A stretch of DNA of 64,000 nucleotides, taken from NCBI RefSeq assembly GCF_024499055.1, contig NZ_CP071249.1:1798001-1862000 (forward strand), given 5' to 3'. This document shows, in pieces, positions 1 through 8,869 of this stretch. This DNA comes from Turicibacter bilis (GTDB lineage Bacteria; Bacillota_I; Bacilli_A; MOL361; Turicibacteraceae). The notes beneath the pieces are model-generated. The model searched no databases. It saw nothing but the letters and a program-made list of their open reading frames with translations, and was not told where the DNA came from. Each line of letters opens with the position of its first letter. Position 1 is the first letter of the stretch. The translations under genes and the position numbers were made by a program.

Positions 1-1221
1 TAAGAATGATGTTAATACCATTCCAACACTGATAGCTAATGTTAAATCAAATAAAACAGTTAAGAAAAATGTTGATAATAAGACAACGACATCACTTTTT
101 GGCGCACTTAATAACTTTTTAAACATACGCCATTCGCTCATATTATAAGAAACCATAATTAAGACAGCAGCTAATGTCGCTAGCGGGATCATTTTTACAA
201 GTGGCATTAAGAATAATAAAATAAATAGTAACGTAATGGCATGAACAACTCCTGCAATTGGAGTACGCCCCCCATTTTTAATATTCGCAACTGTTCGCGC
301 AATCGCACCTGTTGCAGGCATTCCCCCAAATAAACCAGAGGCAATATTGGCAACACCCTCAGCAACTAACTCCATATTTGAACGATGCTTACTTCCAATC
401 ATTCCGTCTGAAACAACGGCTGAAAGTAATGATTCAAGAGAACATAAGAAAGCGATAGTGAAAGCTGGTGACAACAAAGTTTCAATTTTACTCCATGTTA
501 TATGTGGAATTGACGGCATTGGGAATGACGATGATAAATTCGTGTATTGGGTCCCAATCGTTTGAACATCTAATTTTAAAAAGGCAACTAGAGCCGTCGT
601 CACAATAATTGAAATTAATGAAGCGGGAATTTTCTTATTAATTTTTGGCCAAATAATTAAAATAGCTAATGCAATAGCTCCAATCATAAATGGCATCCAT
701 TGTATTTGATCAAATGATGCAAAATAAAGTTTCCACTTATCAATAAATCCTGTTGGGACCGCACCAAGATTCATCCCAAAGAAGTCTTTAATTTGTGAAC
801 TAAAAATGGTTAATGCAATCCCACTCGTAAATCCAACAGTAATTGGATAGGGGATATACTTGATGACACTTCCTAATTTCAATAATCCAAATAAAATTAA
901 AATAATTCCAGCTAAGATCGTTGTAATTAATAATCCTTCCGTTCCATGAGCAGCTACAACACTATAAACAACCACCATAAATGTTGCACTCGGTCCACCA
1001 ATTTGAACACGACTTCCACCAAGTAAAGAAATAAAGAAACCTGCAATAATAGCGGTATATAGCCCCTGTTCAGGGGAAACACCTGAAGAAATAGCTAACG
1101 CGATTGATAGTGGCAATGCGATAATTGCGACAATCAATCCAGCAATAACGTCTTTGACGAATTGCTCCTTATTATAAGTTTTCATAACTGATAGTAACTT
1201 AGGCTTTAACCTTGTCGACAC
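1..1221 (-). CDS. SulP family anion (sulfate-type) permease, C-terminus beyond window edge
   Basis: Multi-pass inner-membrane carrier of the SulP/SLC26 family, which moves sulfate, bicarbonate or dicarboxylates; the substrate cannot be told from sequence. The N-terminal stretch reads KPKLLSVMKTYNKEQF followed by DVIAGLIVAIIALPLSIALA, the usual opening of bacterial SulP proteins, then many hydrophobic segments (e.g. QIGGPSATFMVVV, GGMPATGAIARTVANI). The best start is a GTG at 1219-1221 with AGGGAG about 8 nt upstream; an in-frame ATG at 1183-1185 is the alternative. About 407 residues are visible and the reading frame is still open at base 1, so the end of the membrane domain and any STAS domain lie outside. 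It stands alone on the minus strand, tail-to-tail with nothing visible here. Confidence 0.9.
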   Translation of the reverse strand, partial: MSTRLKPKLLSVMKTYNKEQFVKDVIAGLIVAIIALPLSIALAISSGVSPEQGLYTAIIAGFFISLLGGSRVQIGGPSATFMVVVYSVVAAHGTEGLLITTILAGIILILFGLLKLGSVIKYIPYPITVGFTSGIALTIFSSQIKDFFGMNLGAVPTGFIDKWKLYFASFDQIQWMPFMIGAIALAILIIWPKINKKIPASLISIIVTTALVAFLKLDVQTIGTQYTNLSSSFPMPSIPHITWSKIETLLSPAFTIAFLCSLESLLSAVVSDGMIGSKHRSNMELVAEGVANIASGLFGGMPATGAIARTVANIKNGGRTPIAGVVHAITLLFILLFLMPLVKMIPLATLAAVLIMVSYNMSEWRMFKKLLSAPKSDVVVLLSTFFLTVLFDLTLAISVGMVLTSFL

Positions 1222-1311
1222 CTTTCATACTCCCTTTCGAATTAGTTGCTTCAGACATTATTTTTTCTAATATTTAGCAATTTAAAACAACGATTAATAT
1301 TATACCACAGG

Positions 1312-1347
1312 AAAAAGCCTCCATAACACGTTATGAAGGCTTTTTTT
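1312..1347. terminator. Rho-independent terminator after the helicase gene
   Basis: The inverted repeat AAGCCT...AGGCTT around a second arm pair CATAAC/GTTATG has T-runs on both strands. It lies just past the stop codon of the minus-strand helicase gene. Confidence 0.75.
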
Positions 1348-1364
1348 ACACATTATTCTTACAA

Positions 1365-2978
1365 TTATCTACCTTTTGGAGCTGTTGCACCTGGTGCAGT
1401 TTTTTCAGCACGAACTGGTTTACCGTTAATTAATTTAGAGTTTAATTTACGGATAATTGCATTTGCATGTGCTTTATCTACATTAATGAATGAGAATTTT
1501 TTATAAACATCGATATCTCCGATTGCACGAGCTGGGATATCTGATTTTTTCGTTAACATTCCAACGAAGTCTTTAGCTTTAACTTTTTGTTTAGATCCAA
1601 CGTTTACGAATAAACGAACTTCGTTTTTACGCATACCTTTAGATTTATTGTTTGATGTCACTTCTTCGATATGTGCGTACTCTTTCGTACTTTGACCAAT
1701 GTTCATACGTAATAATCCTGCAGCAACTTGTTCTAAGCTGTATCCTTTTTCTAAGATTGCAGCAATTAATTCGTTTTCTTTTGTAAAGTCTTGTCCTTCT
1801 AAGTTAGCAATCACATCTTCGATAACGTTACTTGAACGTTTTTCTTGGATTTGCTCAACTGTTGGGATAGGCATTTTAGACATTTTTGTTTTTGTATAGT
1901 CTTCGATACGACGGATACGGAACATATCTTTTCCGAATACAAATGTAATTGATAATCCAGTCATACCTGCACGACCTGTACGTCCGATACGGTGTACATA
2001 GTTTTCTTCATTTAAAGGAATATCGTAGTTGAATACTGCTTCAACGTTGCTTACGTCGATTCCACGAGCTGCAATATCAGTTGCTACTAAGATATTAACG
2101 TTTTTACGACGGAAGCTATTCATAACGCGGTCACGTTGAGCTTGTTTTAAATCTCCGTGTAACCCTTCAGTTACGTATCCCTCTTCTTGTAATTTAGAAA
2201 CTAATTCATCAACTTCACGTTTAGTGTTTGTGAACACGATTGATGAAGTTAATCCCATCATATCGATGCAACGGATCATTGCATGAACGCGGTCTTGACG
2301 TTTTACTTCAACGAAGTATTGATCGATTTTTTTGTTTGATAATTCTTCTGAAACAACTTTAACGATTTCAGGAGATTTTTGATAAGTTTTAGCGATGTTC
2401 ATGATTTCACGTGCCATTGTCGCTGAGAACATAACTGTTTGACGAGATTCAGGAGTTTTTTCTAAGATTTCTTCGATATCATCTTTGAATCCCATGTTTA
2501 ACATTTCATCAGCTTCATCTAAAACTAACATTTTTAAGTTTTCTAATTTTAAAGTTCCACGGCGCATGTGGTCCATAACACGCCCTGGCGTACCAACAAC
2601 GATTTGAACACCTTTTTTAAGCGCGCGGATTTGAGGATCGTATGATTGTCCTCCATAGATTGATAAAATGTGCACGTCACGCATATTGCGAGCGAACTTT
2701 TTAGATTCTTCATGAACTTGGACAGCTAATTCACGAGTTGGACATAATACTAATGCTTGAACGTTGCGATTCTTAGGATCGATTTTCTCAAGGATTGGTA
2801 ACATGAATGCAGCAGTTTTTCCTGTTCCTGTTTGTGCTTGTCCGATAATATCTTTTCCAGATAATACAACTGGGATTGCCTCTGCTTGGATTGGTGATGG
2901 TTTAACGTAACCAATTTCTTCAATTGCCTTTAAAATTGCAGGCGATAAAGCAAGATCTTTAAATGTAATTTCAGTCAT
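1365..2978 (-). CDS. DEAD-box ATP-dependent RNA helicase with DbpA-type RNA-binding tail
   Basis: 537-residue cytoplasmic RNA helicase, related to DeaD/CshA/DbpA proteins that remodel rRNA and mRNA, especially in the cold. Motifs are in order: Q-motif region GYVKPSPIQ, Walker A AQTGTGKT (48-55), PTRELA, GTPGR, DEADEML, SAT, VATDIAARGID and HRIGRTGRAG. After the two RecA domains (to about residue 370) comes a linker and then, from about 450, a compact RNA-binding domain (NEVRLFVNVGSKQ ... DIPARAIGDIDVYKKFSFINV) typical of the DbpA C-terminus, followed by a short basic tail. The RBS AAAGGAAG sits just ahead of the ATG. The leader carries a hairpin with a T-run (3005-3060) that may attenuate expression. 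Confidence 0.95.
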   Translation of the reverse strand: MTEITFKDLALSPAILKAIEEIGYVKPSPIQAEAIPVVLSGKDIIGQAQTGTGKTAAFMLPILEKIDPKNRNVQALVLCPTRELAVQVHEESKKFARNMRDVHILSIYGGQSYDPQIRALKKGVQIVVGTPGRVMDHMRRGTLKLENLKMLVLDEADEMLNMGFKDDIEEILEKTPESRQTVMFSATMAREIMNIAKTYQKSPEIVKVVSEELSNKKIDQYFVEVKRQDRVHAMIRCIDMMGLTSSIVFTNTKREVDELVSKLQEEGYVTEGLHGDLKQAQRDRVMNSFRRKNVNILVATDIAARGIDVSNVEAVFNYDIPLNEENYVHRIGRTGRAGMTGLSITFVFGKDMFRIRRIEDYTKTKMSKMPIPTVEQIQEKRSSNVIEDVIANLEGQDFTKENELIAAILEKGYSLEQVAAGLLRMNIGQSTKEYAHIEEVTSNNKSKGMRKNEVRLFVNVGSKQKVKAKDFVGMLTKKSDIPARAIGDIDVYKKFSFINVDKAHANAIIRKLNSKLINGKPVRAEKTAPGATAPKGR

Positions 2979-3004
2979 TCTTTGCTTCCTTTCTATTTAA
3001 ACAC

Positions 3005-3060
3005 AAAAAAACGTAAATGAACCAACGATCACTTACGATAGTGTATGTTTTTACGAAGTG
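3005..3060 (-). promoter_or_regulatory. Candidate attenuator hairpin in the helicase leader
   Basis: Read on the minus strand, CGTAAA (3055-3050) can pair with TTTACG (3017-3012), with a second hairpin CACT...AGTG inside, and the outer stem is followed directly by seven Ts (3011-3005), about 25 nt before the helicase start codon. This is the form of an intrinsic terminator in a 5' leader. Cold-shock helicase genes are often controlled through their leaders; that this one is so is inference. Confidence 0.45.
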
Positions 3061-3524
3061 TCCACTTATTATACAATAATTTTTTTTCATTTGCAATACG
3101 AGTCAGATGATGTTATCGCTTCCGCTACGCCTATTCTATTTAAGTCTACACAAATGTATACCCAATGTGAATTCTATAGATGGATGTGCTCTAATTCAAG
3201 CCAAATTAGCTTTATTAGCATCCAGTTCTGCTCGTCTTAACGGATGATTTGTTAACTTTTAGCCAACCATTAATTCTTATTGTCTGGTTCGAACCCCTAC
3301 GTTATTTCTGTGTCCCAATTTAAACATTTTTATCAACTTTATTATGAACGAATTTATCTCTTAATTTTCATTGATAAAAAAGAAAAATGAGTTATTTTTT
3401 CCCATTTAGATTCAAGTGATCATCTCAACTGCTGTTAATGAATGGGCATGGCTAATCATTCATGTAATAAAGATGAAAAATATGATATAATGTTTCAAGA
3501 TAAATTACACGGAGGTGTTGTTAC
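3061..3524. other. Intergenic region with extended -10 promoter for the ABC-F gene
   Basis: No convincing gene is seen: the only open frames are short and lack a ribosome site. Near the end, TGATATAAT (3483-3491) is an extended -10 element (TGnTATAAT with TATAAT at 3486-3491) for the plus-strand ABC-F gene; no good -35 is visible. The RBS is GGAGGTG, about 9 nt before the ATG. Confidence 0.5.
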
Positions 3525-5108
3525 ATGCTTACAGTCTCTAATGTCGGTTTACGATATGGTGATAAAAAGTTATTCGAAGAAGTTAACTTAAAATTCACTC
3601 CTGGAAACTGCTACGGTGTTATCGGAGCAAATGGAGCTGGAAAATCTACTTTTTTAAAAATCTTAGCAGGTGAAATTGAACCTAATACAGGACACGTAAG
3701 TTATCCAAAAGATTTACGTATGTCAGTTTTAAAACAGGATCATTATCAATATGATGAATTACCAGTTTTAGAAACTGTTATCCGCGGAAATGAACGTTTA
3801 TTCCAAATCACTGAAGAGAAAAATGCATTATACATGAAGCCTGACTTCAATGAGGAAGATGGAATTCGTGCAGCTGAACTTGAAGGTGAATTCGCTGAAT
3901 TAAACGGATGGGAAGCTGAATCTGATGCGGCTGCTTTATTACAAGGATTAGGAATCCCAACTGAATTACACGATAAATTAATGAAAGATTTAACAGGGGC
4001 CGAAAAGGTCAAAGTTTTATTAGCTCAAGCTTTATTCGGAAATCCTGATATTTTAGTTCTTGATGAGCCTACCAACCACTTAGATATCCAATCAATCAAC
4101 TGGTTAGAAGAGTTCTTAATCAACTTTGAAGGGACAGTTATCGTTGTATCCCATGACCGTCACTTCTTAAACAAAGTGTGTACACACATCTGTGATGTTG
4201 ACTTTGGAAAAATCAAATTATTCGTTGGTAACTACGACTTCTGGTACGAATCAAGTCAATTATTAAACCGTATGGCTAAAGAAGCTAACAAGAAAAAAGA
4301 AGAACAAATTAAAGAATTACAAGATTTCATCGCTCGTTTCTCGGCTAATGCCTCTAAATCTAAACAAGCGACATCTCGTAAAAAATTATTAGATAAAATC
4401 AAATTAGAAGACTTAGAGCCATCAAGTCGTCGCTATCCATACGTTGGATTCAAACCTGAACGTGAAGTTGGAAATGATATCTTAATGGTTGAAGGGTTAA
4501 CAAAAACAGTGGATGGAGTTAAAGTGTTAGATAACGTTAGCTTCATGGTTCGTAAAGACGATAAAATTGCATTCATCGGAGACGAAATTGCTGTTACAAC
4601 CTTATTCAAAATCTTAAATGGAGAAATGGAAGCAGATAGTGGAACATTCAAGTTCGGTGTTACAATCAAAACTGCTTACTTCCCAAAAGATAACTCAGAA
4701 TTCTTTAACGGTTCTGAATTATCACTAGTTGACTGGTTACGTCAATATTCTGATGACCAAACAGAAAGCTACGTTCGTGGATTCTTAGGACGCATGTTAT
4801 TCTCTGGTGAAGAAGCCCTTAAAAAAGCTTCAGTTTTATCAGGGGGAGAAAAAGTACGTTGTATGTTATCACGCATGATGTTAGCAAATGCCAACGTTTT
4901 AATGCTTGATCAACCAACTAACCACTTAGACCTTGAGTCAATCACAGCACTTAATAACGGATTAAAAGACTTCACAAGCAACGTCTTATTCGCATCACAT
5001 GACCACCAATTCATCCAAACAATTGCTAACCGTATTATCGACATCAAAGAAGACGGTTCAATCGTTGACAAACAAACAACATACGATGAATATTTAGCTT
5101 TAGCATAA
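3525..5108 (+). CDS. ABC-F family translation factor, YkpA/YbiT-like, with degenerate second ATPase site
   Basis: 527-residue soluble ABC-F protein with two nucleotide-binding domains and no membrane segments; the family acts on ribosomes. Domain 1 has Walker A GANGAGKS (34-41), a diverged signature LTGAEK and Walker B LDEPTNHLD with the catalytic Glu. The linker is rich in charged helix (EANKKKEEQIKELQDF) as expected for the ribosome-contacting P-site motif. Domain 2 is unusual: the Walker A position reads GDEIAVTT, without the GK, and Walker B reads LDQPTNHLD, so the catalytic Glu is Gln463; its signature LSGGEK is intact. From memory, the degenerate Walker A is shared by Bacillus YkpA, whereas the Glu-to-Gln change may be special. 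A structured RNA begins at the stop codon. Confidence 0.93.
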   Translation: MLTVSNVGLRYGDKKLFEEVNLKFTPGNCYGVIGANGAGKSTFLKILAGEIEPNTGHVSYPKDLRMSVLKQDHYQYDELPVLETVIRGNERLFQITEEKNALYMKPDFNEEDGIRAAELEGEFAELNGWEAESDAAALLQGLGIPTELHDKLMKDLTGAEKVKVLLAQALFGNPDILVLDEPTNHLDIQSINWLEEFLINFEGTVIVVSHDRHFLNKVCTHICDVDFGKIKLFVGNYDFWYESSQLLNRMAKEANKKKEEQIKELQDFIARFSANASKSKQATSRKKLLDKIKLEDLEPSSRRYPYVGFKPEREVGNDILMVEGLTKTVDGVKVLDNVSFMVRKDDKIAFIGDEIAVTTLFKILNGEMEADSGTFKFGVTIKTAYFPKDNSEFFNGSELSLVDWLRQYSDDQTESYVRGFLGRMLFSGEEALKKASVLSGGEKVRCMLSRMMLANANVLMLDQPTNHLDLESITALNNGLKDFTSNVLFASHDHQFIQTIANRIIDIKEDGSIVDKQTTYDEYLALA

Positions 5109-5284
5109 AAAGCTGAGAGATGCGCTTAACTCGGCGTAAAAGTGGAGCCCCCATTCTAACTAAAAGTTAGGTTTCCACCACTGATGGGGTGATATTGCCT
5201 ATCGTTCGGTAGGAGACTTTATAGAGCAGTTGCGCCTCGAAGCTAGATTCGGGCATGACGCTCATTTCTAAGCTTTTATATACT
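5107..5284 (+). ncRNA. Candidate structured RNA, copy A, directly after the ABC-F gene
   Basis: The first bases overlap the ABC-F stop codon. AAAAGCT (5108-5114) can pair with AGCTTTT (5271-5277), closing a region of about 165 nt. Inside are a hairpin around CTAACTAAAAGTTAG, a second around CCTATCGTTCGGTAGG, and a third, CCTCGAAGCTAGATTCGGG, whose 14-nt core CTCGAAGCTAGATT (5236-5249) followed by GGGCA recurs in the RNA after yebC (11142-11255). A strong terminator follows. I could not match it to a known Rfam class; it is not a TPP riboswitch despite a CTGAGA string. Confidence 0.5.
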
Positions 5285-5318
5285 TAACCACGTACATTTT
5301 TGTACGTGGTTTTTTATT
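5285..5318 (+). terminator. Rho-independent terminator of ABC-F gene/ncRNA A
   Basis: AACCACGTACA pairs with TGTACGTGGTT across a short T loop, followed by a T-run. The stem ACCACGTAC is the same as in the terminator after the second RNA copy. Confidence 0.9.
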
Positions 5319-5450
5319 TTTTCATCATTTTGATGACAGATAGAGTCAAATACTCAAAGTTTATCACTAGTTTTGCGATGCCGTATAAATGCCTACGCTC
5401 CTGATTATAATGAATATACCAAGGATAATCGTTTATAAGGGGGAGCAAAA

Positions 5451-5885
5451 ATGATTACACTAAGACCTATTTCAAAAGATAATTTCTGGGACTGCATAGA
5501 TCTAGCGGTCCATCCCGAACAACAAAGCTTTGTCACTTCAAATGCTATTTCAATTGCCCAGTCTAAGGTACAGCCTGAATGTATCCCACTAGCCATCTAT
5601 CATGAGGATGTGATGGTAGGATTCGTCATGTATTGCCTTGATACTGACGATGATGAGTATTGGATTTATCGCCTGATGATTGATCAACACTATCAAAATC
5701 AAGGATTTGGTACTGAAGCTCTCCACCAAGTGATTGAACTCATCAAAGATGATAAAACTCGTCACCAAATCTTTTTAGGTGTTCATATTGAAAGTGAATC
5801 TGCGATTCATCTCTATAAACAAGTAGGATTCGAATTTAATGGACAAATTTTTGGTCAAGAACATGTTATGGTGCTAAATTATTAA
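5451..5885 (+). CDS. GNAT family N-acetyltransferase, BltD/spermidine acetyltransferase-like
   Basis: 144-residue single-domain GNAT enzyme transferring acetyl from acetyl-CoA to an amine. The acetyl-CoA loop is seen as RLMIDQHYQNQGFGTEAL, with QxxGxG, and the C-terminal part SESAIHLYKQVGFEF is typical of the fold's last helix. The opening MITLRPISKDNFWDCIDLAV and the residues QQSFVTSNAISIAQ resemble Bacillus BltD, a spermine/spermidine acetyltransferase, so a polyamine substrate is a reasonable guess but not shown. The start has RBS AAGGGGGAGC about 6 nt upstream. It appears monocistronic. Confidence 0.85.
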   Translation: MITLRPISKDNFWDCIDLAVHPEQQSFVTSNAISIAQSKVQPECIPLAIYHEDVMVGFVMYCLDTDDDEYWIYRLMIDQHYQNQGFGTEALHQVIELIKDDKTRHQIFLGVHIESESAIHLYKQVGFEFNGQIFGQEHVMVLNY

Positions 5886-5987
5886 TTTTTTTCATCATAC
5901 TGTAAAACATCATCTTCTTAACTTTTTACTGAAATAGCGCTCTACTCTCTAATAAAGATACGCCAATTGATCTATCTCAAATAAAAC

Positions 5988-6030
5988 AAGGAAACAGCGA
6001 TGAAGTTGTTTCCTTATTTTGTTATTTTCA
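5988..6030 (+). terminator. Rho-independent terminator
   Basis: AAGGAAACA and TGTTTCCTT form a stem followed by TATTTTGTTATTTT. It lies about 100 nt after the acetyltransferase gene. Confidence 0.6.
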
Positions 6031-6116
6031 TTGTATTTTCCTTTTTTTTCATCTAAAATGATTACTGAATCACTTATTTTGGGGAATTTTTAAAATGATG
6101 AAAATGGAGGAGTTTT

Positions 6117-6818
6117 ATGCAGCGTAATATTTCAAAGAAGCCAATTATTATTTTAGGTAGTTTATTGACTCTATTAATAGTGGTTACCCTCATTTATGGG
6201 GTTTCATCAGCTAAAAATAAAGAACTAAAACTTGAACAATTAATCGACACATCTTATGAAGTCTTAGATGTTCGTCGTCATAAAAAAGAAAAAACCTATG
6301 AGGTTGATATTCAAGCTGAGCTCTCGTATGCTGATAATATTTTACTAGCTAATAAATTATTAAAAGAACTTGAACAATATGATCAAACAAATGCCGTGAA
6401 GTTAAACATGAACGTTTATCAACAAAAACCAACAAAAACGACAAAAGATTCAGTTGATTTCACCGATCAAGCATATCGCTATACCATTGAAACAAATGGT
6501 TCTTACATTTATCAATACGAGCCACTCCATACAGCGAATTTAACTAACGATTTATTATTCTCAACTGAATGGGAGATTAAAGATTCACAGCTATCTAAAA
6601 ATGAACTCACTTTCAGTGCCATCTTACCGAAAACATTATCACCAGAAGAAGTGACATCACTATTAAATGAGTTAGCCGATGAAATGATTCGTTACAATTT
6701 TAAAAATACCGAAAAAGCTTCGGCCACGATTCAATCAGAAATTAGTGATACAGAAACTTATTACTATTTATCTGAGCAGCCAAATTATTTAATTTATAAA
6801 ACACGTTTAATCGGTTAA
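6117..6818 (+). CDS. Membrane-anchored extracytoplasmic protein of unknown function
   Basis: 233 residues with a single N-terminal membrane anchor (about residues 9-30, PIIILGSLLTLLIVVTLIYG) and a soluble outside domain of mixed helix and strand. I do not recognise a family. The gene ends 14 nt before the next one, which also encodes an exported protein, so the two probably form an operon. RBS GGAGG precedes the ATG. Confidence 0.75.
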   Translation: MQRNISKKPIIILGSLLTLLIVVTLIYGVSSAKNKELKLEQLIDTSYEVLDVRRHKKEKTYEVDIQAELSYADNILLANKLLKELEQYDQTNAVKLNMNVYQQKPTKTTKDSVDFTDQAYRYTIETNGSYIYQYEPLHTANLTNDLLFSTEWEIKDSQLSKNELTFSAILPKTLSPEEVTSLLNELADEMIRYNFKNTEKASATIQSEISDTETYYYLSEQPNYLIYKTRLIG

Positions 6819-6832
6819 GGGGGAACTCAGTT

Positions 6833-7696
6833 ATGAAATATCCAATCATTTTTTTATTTTCGCTTTTACCAGCTTTCTTAACAAGTAACCAAGAAACATT
6901 AAAGCCAATTAATATTCCTGTCGATATTCATGAAGATTTTGCATCATTAGATGACATCATGGCTACTTTAGAAGGAAGTGTGACTTTAGATGAAGAAACA
7001 GATACTTATACATACAGAATTCAAGGTCAAGAAATTAAACTAAATCTTAACTACGGATATAGCGAGGTGAATGGCGAAAATGAGGCTTTATTCATAGAAA
7101 TTGACAAAGAAACAAATTTAATGACGATTAAATGGGTAACACCTCAGCTCATTGATGATGAAATTTATGTTCCTATTCAATATATCGAGCGAGTATTGGA
7201 TGCAACTTATACAGACCATGCCTTTACCGTTCAAGTCAAAGAAACCGTTGTTGAAGAAGAGGACTCTGACGAAGAAGAACTTATCCGAGAAGTCACTCCT
7301 GAAGATGAGCAAGAAATACCGAAGCCATCCAATACATCAAAACCAAATCAAATCGAACAAAAGCCAACTCAAACTCCTAACACTCCGAACGATGCGGAAC
7401 AAAAACCAACCCCTCCTATACAAACAGAAGATGAGCAACCGAGTGATGAACCTACTCAAACTCCTATTCAACCTGAATCAAAACCTGAAGAAGAACCTAA
7501 GCCACCTGTAGAGGAAGATAAAGAGGAATCTGAAGATCCACAACCACCAATTGATGACTCAGAAGATTTTAACCCCCTCCCTCCAATCAATCATCCAGCT
7601 GATTCCGAAAAAGAGGAAGAGTCTGAGTCAGAGAATTCAAATGAAGATTTAATGTTATCTGATCAAGTCTCTCAGTCAGAACAGGTTGATAACTAA
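6833..7696 (+). CDS. Secreted protein with copper-amine-oxidase-N-like domain and acidic Pro-rich tail
   Basis: 287 residues. A signal peptide (MKYPIIFLFSLLPAFLTSN) is followed by a compact domain to about residue 140 with the pattern of the Cu-amine-oxidase N-terminal (stalk) repeat, e.g. LIDDEIYVPIQYIERVLDATY, often used in Firmicutes surface proteins. The second half is low-complexity, dense in Glu, Asp, Pro, Gln and Thr (EPTQTPIQPESKPEEEPKPP), probably an extended spacer through the wall. There is no LPxTG motif or membrane tail. It shares an operon with the anchored protein upstream. Domain naming is by eye. Confidence 0.65.
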   Translation: MKYPIIFLFSLLPAFLTSNQETLKPINIPVDIHEDFASLDDIMATLEGSVTLDEETDTYTYRIQGQEIKLNLNYGYSEVNGENEALFIEIDKETNLMTIKWVTPQLIDDEIYVPIQYIERVLDATYTDHAFTVQVKETVVEEEDSDEEELIREVTPEDEQEIPKPSNTSKPNQIEQKPTQTPNTPNDAEQKPTPPIQTEDEQPSDEPTQTPIQPESKPEEEPKPPVEEDKEESEDPQPPIDDSEDFNPLPPINHPADSEKEEESESENSNEDLMLSDQVSQSEQVDN

Positions 7697-7701
7697 ATTA
7701 T

Positions 7702-7737
7702 AAAAAAGGCAAAATGGAATTTCCATTTTGCCTTTTT
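7702..7737. terminator. Bidirectional terminator between convergent genes
   Basis: AAAAAGGCAAAATGG and CCATTTTGCCTTTTT form a perfect 15-bp stem with loop AATT, with T-runs on both strands. It serves the secreted-protein gene and the convergent CPBP gene. Confidence 0.92.
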
Positions 7738-8662
7738 ATGTTGTTATAATAGTCAGAATAATTACGACAAAGCTAATGACGAGGTAACCAATCATCCCTC
7801 CATTACCAAAAATGGTTTGAACTAATCGATGGCGATGAATATAATAGGTTCCTGAATTCAGATTGATTTTTTTCATCAGTTTAATTAACCCAACAATTCC
7901 TACAACAAGAATCGTAAAAACGACTCCTATGGCTAACGCAATTCGTATCACTTCTGTACCATCACCTAATATAGCTGGCATAATAACGGCGCTCATCCCA
8001 TTAATAAAGATATGTAAAATGATAGCATACTGAACTCGATTAGTTTTTAATGTGACATAGGCAAAAATAGCTCCTAAAGCTGTGGCATAAAAAACTTGAG
8101 ATAAATTTCCGTGATACACTCCAAAGGTAACTGCTGAAACTAAAATAGCCACTTTATCGCCATATAATTTGATTTTATCGATTAGAATTTTCCTAAATAG
8201 GATTTCTTCAATAATAGGGGATAAAATGACGCCACAAATAAATAATCCGATTGAAGACGTCCCAACAACGAGATTTTCTCCAACATTTGTAATGAAATTT
8301 CCTTTTAAAGATTCAATGGCTGCCATTAATAATAGGGTGAATAAATTAAAGACGTACGCCAATGTGTAAGCTATACATCCATATTCAATGAGATTAAAAA
8401 GTTTTAGTTTCTGTACACCGTCCATTGAAACACTAGGTAAATCTTTAACCATCCAACAAAATAAAGGAAATCCAATTAAGTAAAAACTAATCACTATTAA
8501 TATCCAAGTGAGCCATTGTGATTGCAAACAAGGAGAATCCATGGTTTTTAAAATCGCGATTATAGCCAGTTGAATCCCATTTACTACTAGAAAACTAATC
8601 ACCAATGAAAATCCGATTCGACTAAATACTTCTTTAGGTTGTAATTCCAATTTCAAATTCAT
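7736..8662 (-). CDS. CPBP (CAAX-like) intramembrane metalloprotease
   Basis: 308-residue integral membrane protein with about eight hydrophobic segments. The CPBP/ABI signature is clear: EEILFRKIL (EExxxR) and the downstream FGVYHGNLSQ with its metal-binding His, then a third conserved patch ending in HIFINGMSA. In bacteria such proteins process or give immunity to peptides, or have unknown substrates. The start is taken at the ATG at 8662 because GGAGGGAAGGGAG, the ribosome site, overlaps an earlier in-frame ATG (8677). It is the last gene of a minus-strand group but lies 48 nt from the small gene upstream. Confidence 0.88.
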   Translation of the reverse strand: MNLKLELQPKEVFSRIGFSLVISFLVVNGIQLAIIAILKTMDSPCLQSQWLTWILIVISFYLIGFPLFCWMVKDLPSVSMDGVQKLKLFNLIEYGCIAYTLAYVFNLFTLLLMAAIESLKGNFITNVGENLVVGTSSIGLFICGVILSPIIEEILFRKILIDKIKLYGDKVAILVSAVTFGVYHGNLSQVFYATALGAIFAYVTLKTNRVQYAIILHIFINGMSAVIMPAILGDGTEVIRIALAIGVVFTILVVGIVGLIKLMKKINLNSGTYYIHRHRLVQTIFGNGGMIGYLVISFVVIILTIITT

Positions 8663-8709
8663 CTCCCTTCCCTCCAAAATAAAAACTAGAGAGCTTCTCT
8701 AGTTTTCAT

Positions 8710-8868
8710 TTAATAGTCCTTATAATCTTTGAATTTTTCTTTTTCAGTTTTTCGTTCTCGTTGTCGTTCTGTAACCTTTGCGATGAGTAAGCCAATTACA
8801 ACTAGAATTCCACTCAGATAAAAAAGTAATATCCCACCAATAATCATGTTTACCCATATCGCTGTCAT
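8710..8868 (-). CDS. Small membrane protein of 52 residues coupled to ybjQ
   Basis: Open frame MTAIWVNMIIGG...FKDYKDY with one long hydrophobic helix (about residues 8-30) and a very charged tail (ERQRERKTEKEKFK). It begins 1 nt after the stop codon of the YbjQ gene, so translation is probably coupled. Such small helix-plus-charged-tail proteins often follow YbjQ-type genes in Firmicutes, though I cannot name a family. Confidence 0.6.
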   Translation of the reverse strand: MTAIWVNMIIGGILLFYLSGILVVIGLLIAKVTERQRERKTEKEKFKDYKDY

Positions 8869-8869
8869 C

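Noticed and set aside
3111-3243. Short frame ending in ALLASSSARLNG
   Set aside because: No ribosome site and no recognisable family; could be an old relic but cannot be supported.
5107-5130. TPP riboswitch after the ABC-F gene
   Set aside because: Only CTGAGA is present; the second conserved half of the aptamer is missing and the site follows rather than precedes a gene.
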